A stretch of 64,000 bases of DNA, from the NCBI GenBank assembly GCA_963779325.1, contig CAVZXS010000011.1, positions 124,001 to 188,000 on the forward strand. Reading direction: 5' to 3'. The notes beneath the pieces were generated by a model. The model saw only the letters and a list, made by a program, of their open reading frames with translations. It had not been told where the DNA came from and made no database searches. This stretch comes from CAVZXS01 sp963779325. Lineage in GTDB: Bacteria; Bacteroidota; Bacteroidia; Chitinophagales; Chitinophagaceae. Both the position numbers and the translations under genes were made by a program. The number at the start of each line of letters is the position of its first letter. The first letter of the stretch is position 1. Below are positions 59,656 through 64,000 of the stretch, in pieces.

Positions 59656-60894
59656 ATGATTAAGCAATGTATTATACTCGCCGGCGGTTTGGGTACCAGG
59701 CTTCGCGAAGCGGTGCCTGATTTGCCAAAATGTATGGCGCCGGTTGCAGGCAGGCCCTTTCTTTTTTATGTAATAAATTATTTACGAAGCCGGAGTATTC
59801 AAAAATTTATTTTTTCATTGGGTTACAAACACGAGCTGATTGAAGAATACCTGAATACGCAATTTACTACACTCGATTATCAATGCGTTATTGAAAACGA
59901 ACCGTTGGGAACCGGCGGTGCTATCAAATTGGCTTGTGCAAAAGCAACTGAAAAAAACGTATTGATAGTAAACGGCGATACAATCTTTAGAATAAATATT
60001 GAATCGCTTGCCGGCGTGCACACTGCTGCCGGCGCAGATTGCACTCTTGCATTAAAACCGATGCAAAACTTTGACCGCTATGGTGTGGTAGAAGTAGACA
60101 AAGACAAATCCATAAGCAGTTTTAAAGAAAAACAATTTTATATTTCAGGAAATATAAACGGCGGCGTTTATTTATTAAATACTGAAAAGTTTTTACAGCA
60201 ATCTTTCCCCGAAAAATTTTCTTTTGAAAAACAATACTTCGAAAGCAAGGCGAATAAATTATCGGGTGATGTGCAAGATGAATATTTTATTGATATCGGA
60301 ATACCGCAGGATTTTAACCGGGCGCAAACAGATTTTGCAAAACCGGCACTTGATTTAAAATCAGTTGATAAAAGTTGGACCCTTTTTCTTGACAGGGACG
60401 GCGTAATAAATCATGAAAAGAAAAATGATTATATCCTTAACAAGGATGAGTTTATTTTTTATGAAGGCGTTAAAGAAGCCATTAAAATTTTCACCAAAAA
60501 ATTTGCACGCATATTTATTGTAACCAACCAACGCGGCATTGGCAAAGGATTGATGACTGAAGATGATTTAGCAGGAATACACCGCCAAATGATTCAAGAA
60601 ATAGAAAAAGAAGGCGGTAAAATAGCCGGTATTTATTACTGTACAAGTATTGACAATAAGCACCCCGACAGAAAGCCCAACCCGGGTACCGCATTTACAA
60701 TAAAAAAAGATTTTCCGGATGTTAACCTTTCCAAAACCATTATGGCGGGCAATAAACTGAGCGATATGCTTTTTGCCCGTAATGCAGGACTTTACAGTGT
60801 TTTTACAGCCACTACCAACCCCGATACGCCTTTTCCCCACCCCGATATTGACCTGCGGGTTGATTCGCTCATCAATTTTGCCAAAGCTTTATAA
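59656..60894 (+). CDS. Fused heptose-1-phosphate guanylyltransferase and GmhB-like phosphatase
   Basis: 412 residues. Residues 1-225 are a nucleotidyltransferase (ILAGGLGTRLREAV at 7-20, LPKCMAPVAGRPFLFYV), close to HddC. Residues about 240-410 are a HAD-IIIA phosphatase: FLDRDGVINHEKKNDYIL (Asp246, Asp248), VTNQRGIGKGLMTEDDL, RKPNPGTAF. The zinc loop of E. coli GmhB (C-x-H...C-x-C) is absent, and motif IV is GNKLSD with Asn for Asp, so activity needs testing. Together the two domains would give GDP- or similar activated heptose from heptose bisphosphate. Lies 13 bp after gmhA. Confidence 0.85.
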   Translation: MIKQCIILAGGLGTRLREAVPDLPKCMAPVAGRPFLFYVINYLRSRSIQKFIFSLGYKHELIEEYLNTQFTTLDYQCVIENEPLGTGGAIKLACAKATEKNVLIVNGDTIFRINIESLAGVHTAAGADCTLALKPMQNFDRYGVVEVDKDKSISSFKEKQFYISGNINGGVYLLNTEKFLQQSFPEKFSFEKQYFESKANKLSGDVQDEYFIDIGIPQDFNRAQTDFAKPALDLKSVDKSWTLFLDRDGVINHEKKNDYILNKDEFIFYEGVKEAIKIFTKKFARIFIVTNQRGIGKGLMTEDDLAGIHRQMIQEIEKEGGKIAGIYYCTSIDNKHPDRKPNPGTAFTIKKDFPDVNLSKTIMAGNKLSDMLFARNAGLYSVFTATTNPDTPFPHPDIDLRVDSLINFAKAL

Positions 60895-60968
60895 ATATTC
60901 ACATAATTTTTGGAACCTTTTAGCCGTTATTGGCATCTGGCTCAGGGAGCATAACTTTACACACCATT

Positions 60969-61955
60969 ATGACAATCTTTATAAAAAATATTTCTAAAGC
61001 ATTACCGGCAGTCCTTATTGCCCTGTCCTTTTCATTTTTTGCCAATGCACAAAAAATAACCACTGCTGATGTAAAAAAATTACAACAAAAAGAAGATTCG
61101 CTGAAGGTAATGGCTGCCAATTTTTTATTAGATAGTTTTACCGCCGGCAGAATGCGCAGCGACAGCCAGTTTGTAAAAACATTTATCCGCGGATTACAGA
61201 TAAAAAATTCTTTTTATTACCCGTTTGATTCATTGGACGGTGTCGCTAAAATTTATGCACCCGACAGTACATTCCGAATCTATACCTGGAACCTTGCATT
61301 TGATGAATACTACAGTCGCCAGCGGGGCGCTATTCAATTCAGAACCAAAGACGGCTCATTGAAATTAGTACCGCTCAGGGACTGTTCGGAGTTTACAGAA
61401 AAACCATTGGACTCTGTACGTACGGCCCGCAACTGGATTGGCGCAGTTTATTATAATATTATAAAAACCGATTATAACGGAAAAAATTATTATACACTGT
61501 TTGGTTTTGAAAACAGCAGCCTGCGAACCAATATGAAATGGATAGAAGTGCTGACCTTTAACGCCAAAAATGAGCCCGTATTTGGCGGACCCTTTTTCAG
61601 TTTTGCGGAAGACAGCATAAAAAGGCCGGTGCAGTATCGCTACAATATGGAATATAAAAAAGAAGCAAGAGCTGTTATTGAATATGATGCTGAGCAAAAA
61701 GTCATCATTGTAGATCACCTGATTTCTGAAACAGACGAACCGGAAAATAAGTGGACCTATATACCTGACGGCGATTATGAAGCCTTTGAGTGGAAAAACG
61801 GTAAATGGATGCACATAGATAAACTCTACAATTTCAAATTAGAAGACGGCCAGGCACCGATGCCCGACCCCATCCGCGATGGTAAAGGCAATACCGATGA
61901 ACAGAAGCTAAAGGATAAGTCTGAAAAAAATAAAGGGAAGAAAAAGGATAACTAA
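60969..61955 (+). CDS. Hypothetical secreted protein
   Basis: 328 residues. Signal peptide MTIFIKNISKALPAVLIALSFSFFANAQ. The mature part (DSFTAGRMRSDSQFVKTFIRGLQIKNSFYYPFDSLDGVAKIYAPDSTFRIYTWNLAF) is soluble and beta-rich; the tail is acidic-basic (DGKGNTDEQKLKDKSEKNKGKKKDN). Similar secreted proteins occur in Chitinophagaceae without known function; I recognise no family. Start 60969 chosen for the signal peptide, 18 bp behind a TAACTTTA box. Confidence 0.78.
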   Translation: MTIFIKNISKALPAVLIALSFSFFANAQKITTADVKKLQQKEDSLKVMAANFLLDSFTAGRMRSDSQFVKTFIRGLQIKNSFYYPFDSLDGVAKIYAPDSTFRIYTWNLAFDEYYSRQRGAIQFRTKDGSLKLVPLRDCSEFTEKPLDSVRTARNWIGAVYYNIIKTDYNGKNYYTLFGFENSSLRTNMKWIEVLTFNAKNEPVFGGPFFSFAEDSIKRPVQYRYNMEYKKEARAVIEYDAEQKVIIVDHLISETDEPENKWTYIPDGDYEAFEWKNGKWMHIDKLYNFKLEDGQAPMPDPIRDGKGNTDEQKLKDKSEKNKGKKKDN

Positions 61956-62129
61956 AGCCCGATAACATTTCCACAAGCCCGGGCATGTACGATACTATTC
62001 ACCATCATTTATACCGAATCGCCTTCTAAATTAGTCTTATTTCAAGATTCCATCGGGCTCCCGGTATTATACCAATTTCTTCAGGACCAAATCATAAATC
62101 AATTTGGTATTAGTTATCTTTATCGCCAT

Positions 62130-62954
62130 ATGCACAAAACGGAGACCATCATACAACCGCCGTCAAAAATTTCATTGGGGATAAAAGAACTCCTGCAATA
62201 CCGTGAGTTGTTTTATTTTTTTACCTGGCGCGATATTAAAGTAAAATACAAACAAACTGTATTGGGTGTTTTATGGGCGGTGCTGCAACCGCTGGGTATG
62301 ATGCTGCTGTTTACTTTTATTTTTTCAAAAACATTAAAAATGGATTCGGGCAGCATGATCTATCCTGTCTTTGTTTTATCCGGTCTTATACTTTGGAATC
62401 TATTTAATACTTCCGTTTCACATGCAGCCGAAAGTATTATTGCGAATGCAGGCATCATCAAAAAAATTTATTTTCCGCGGTTAATTATTCCCTGCTCAGC
62501 CATATTAACAGCCCTTTTCGATTTTGCAATGGCCTTTATCATATTTATCTGCATCTGCATTTATTATAAACAACCCGTACATTGGTCAGCTGCTTATTAT
62601 TTTCCGGCGGGTATCTTTTTAATTTTGCTCTCTGCCTTTGGTTTAGGTACTTTACTATCAGCTTTAAATATTAAATACCGTGACTTCCGTTACCTGATTC
62701 CGTTCCTGCTGCAGGTATTATTTTTCGCATCGCAGGTCATTTACCCCTTGCAGGTCATAAAAAATACTTTGCTTAAAAATATTTTATCTGTTAACCCCGT
62801 AAACGGCGCTATTGAACTTTTCAGAGCGGCGCTAACAGGTGCCGCACCGGATATGACGGTAATAGCAATAAGCACTGCTGCATCCTGTATACTTTGTCTT
62901 GCGGGTATTTATTATTTCAGAAAAACAGAAAGTCACTTTGCAGATATAGCCTGA
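62130..62954 (+). CDS. ABC transporter permease for polysaccharide export (Wzm/TagG family)
   Basis: 274 residues, six TM helices of the ABC-2 type. ELFYFFTWRDIKVKYKQTVLGVLWAVLQPLGMMLLFTFIFSKTL and PLGAILTALFD-like segments match KpsM/Wzm proteins that export O-antigen, capsule or teichoic-type polymers. The stop overlaps the ATPase start as TGATG. A hairpin ACCAAAT / ATTTGGT lies at 62086-62108 and TATCTTTA at 62115-62122 in the upstream region. Confidence 0.9.
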   Translation: MHKTETIIQPPSKISLGIKELLQYRELFYFFTWRDIKVKYKQTVLGVLWAVLQPLGMMLLFTFIFSKTLKMDSGSMIYPVFVLSGLILWNLFNTSVSHAAESIIANAGIIKKIYFPRLIIPCSAILTALFDFAMAFIIFICICIYYKQPVHWSAAYYFPAGIFLILLSAFGLGTLLSALNIKYRDFRYLIPFLLQVLFFASQVIYPLQVIKNTLLKNILSVNPVNGAIELFRAALTGAAPDMTVIAISTAASCILCLAGIYYFRKTESHFADIA

Positions 62955-64000
62955 TGAATAATATGATTGAAATACGAGACCTTTCAAAAAAGTATACGTT
63001 GCAGGAAACGCAGCAATACATCGCCCTGCGTGATGTATTGAGCAACGCGGCTAAAAATATATTTTCATCAAAACACGATAAAAAAGAATTTTACGCATTG
63101 CAAAATATTAACCTTGATATTGAGAAAGGTGAAAGGGTCGGTATTATCGGACGAAACGGCGCAGGCAAAAGTACTTTGCTGAAAATATTAAGCAGGATAA
63201 CACCACCTACAACGGGCTCAGTTAAATTGCGCGGCCGCGTAAGCAGTTTGTTGGAAGTAGGCACGGGCTTTCATCCCGAATTGACCGGCAGAGAAAACAT
63301 CTACCTCAATGGCTCCATATTAGGTTTAAAGAAAAAAGAAATAAATAATAAGCTGGATGAGATTATTGATTTCAGCGGTGTAGAAAAATTTATAGATACA
63401 CCCCTAAAGCATTACAGCAGCGGTATGCAAATGCGTTTAGCATTTTCTGTAGCAGCGCATTTAGAACCTGAAATATTATTGATAGATGAAGTACTGGCTG
63501 TGGGAGATATGGAATTTCAGAAAAAGTGCTTGGGCAAAATGGAAGAAGTAAGTAAAAACGACGGTAGGACGATTTTGTTTGTAAGTCATAACTTAGACAG
63601 CCTGAGAAAATTTTGCTCAACAGCCGTTTTATTGGACAGCGGTAAAATAATTGAACAGGGAAATACGGAAAAGATTATACACCTGTACGCCTCAAAACAT
63701 TTGGAAACAAAATCAGAAATGATTTGGCCAAATGGAGTGGAATCGTATACCAAGGAAGTAGTACTTCAAAAAACATACCTGCATGATGACACAGGATCAA
63801 ACAGGTCACGATTCGATACAACGGAAAAAATCGGTATCACTATGGAATATGAAGTAAAGAAGGACGAAGTTTCTTTTACGCACGGGATTAATGTTTTTAA
63901 TCAAGAGAATGTGAACATATTCAATTCACATGATGTATCAGTATCAAACGGCAATCAAAAAAGAAAAAAAGGCAGCTATAAATCCACGGTGTGGATACCG
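62954..64000 (+). CDS. ABC transporter ATP-binding protein for polysaccharide export (Wzt type), 3' end missing
   Basis: Runs off the window, 349 codons visible. Walker A GRNGAGKST (66-74), signature YSSGMQMRLAF, Walker B ILLIDEVLAVGD and the H-loop FVSHN form a full nucleotide-binding domain of the KpsT/Wzt type. After about residue 255 the chain continues into a C-terminal beta-domain (TEKIGITMEYEVKKDEVSFTHGINVFNQ) typical of Wzt, which binds the end-modified polymer. Start ATG overlaps the permease stop (TGATG). Confidence 0.92.
   Translation, partial: MNNMIEIRDLSKKYTLQETQQYIALRDVLSNAAKNIFSSKHDKKEFYALQNINLDIEKGERVGIIGRNGAGKSTLLKILSRITPPTTGSVKLRGRVSSLLEVGTGFHPELTGRENIYLNGSILGLKKKEINNKLDEIIDFSGVEKFIDTPLKHYSSGMQMRLAFSVAAHLEPEILLIDEVLAVGDMEFQKKCLGKMEEVSKNDGRTILFVSHNLDSLRKFCSTAVLLDSGKIIEQGNTEKIIHLYASKHLETKSEMIWPNGVESYTKEVVLQKTYLHDDTGSNRSRFDTTEKIGITMEYEVKKDEVSFTHGINVFNQENVNIFNSHDVSVSNGNQKRKKGSYKSTVWIP

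Noticed and set aside
1..64000. Insertion sequence, prophage, CRISPR array or rRNA operon
   Set aside because: No transposase, integrase, phage structural gene, regularly spaced short repeats or rRNA sequence was seen.

Overview
The window reads as a chromosomal segment of a Bacteroidota, most likely a Chitinophagaceae-like member of the Chitinophagales. Supporting signs are: promoters of the TTTG-N18-TAnnTTTG type, weak Shine-Dalgarno sequences, a fused SecDF, DUF1573, DUF4199 and SusD-era style periplasmic S9/M14/PIG-L hydrolases, small A-rich gene leaders, and a nusB-DUF1573-yajC-coaE cluster. There is no phage, no recognisable transposase and no CRISPR array.

Layout. 1-3.0 kb: the end of etfB, etfA, a DUF151 bifunctional nuclease and ispE. 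3.0-14 kb: VOC protein, a TIR-bounded mobile repeat, ornithine aminotransferase (rocD), VIT-type transporter, DUF418 membrane protein, S9 peptidase, amino-acid permease, GNAT, and a fused GpgS-like glycosyltransferase/HAD phosphatase. 14-24 kb: rluF-type pseudouridine synthase, lipoprotein, groEL/groES, nusB-DUF1573-yajC-coaE, aspartate aminotransferase, a class A beta-lactamase-like lipoprotein with a decayed second copy of its tail. 24-33 kb: secDF, a toxin-antitoxin pair sitting between two copies of one terminator, IscA-type carrier, acyl-CoA mutase large subunit, CBS protein, sodium:solute symporter plus a 41-residue partner. 33-44.6 kb: secreted PIG-L, class C serine hydrolase, M14 peptidase, mltG, YihY, thioredoxins and trmH. 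44.7-46 kb: a tRNA-Pro locus with a tandem array of tRNA-derived fragments and GIY-YIG nuclease genes. 46-54 kb: broken GH95 fucosidase, mobile repeat, DPP IV-type S9 peptidase, serine dehydratase and amidohydrolase. 54-64 kb: catalytically odd dihydroorotase, DUF4199, two glycosyltransferases, a three-gene heptose nucleotide pathway (gmhA, hddA, hddC-gmhB fusion), a secreted protein, and a Wzm/Wzt-type polysaccharide exporter that runs off the end.

The most unusual locus is 44730-46010. Three 312-bp units, each a 54-nt 5' fragment of tRNA-Pro whose anticodon arm is replaced by a perfect palindrome, followed by an 80-residue GIY-YIG nuclease gene, run in phase into an intact tRNA-Pro(GGG). 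A fourth, more diverged tRNA fragment upstream stops at exactly the same tRNA position, and 3'-end echoes lie downstream. This looks like a tRNA-associated, nuclease-bearing repeat element.

A second theme is small non-coding mobile repeats: three elements (129-199 bp) share a 20-bp terminal inverted repeat, and two are flanked by clear 8-10 bp direct repeats. A third theme is sequence quality: groEL, aspartate aminotransferase and GH95 fucosidase are interrupted by seven single-base insertions and no deletions, a pattern better explained by read errors than by gene decay.

The last 10 kb appears to serve surface glycan synthesis: heptose is made and activated as a nucleotide sugar, glycosyltransferases use activated sugars, and the ABC exporter moves the product across the inner membrane.
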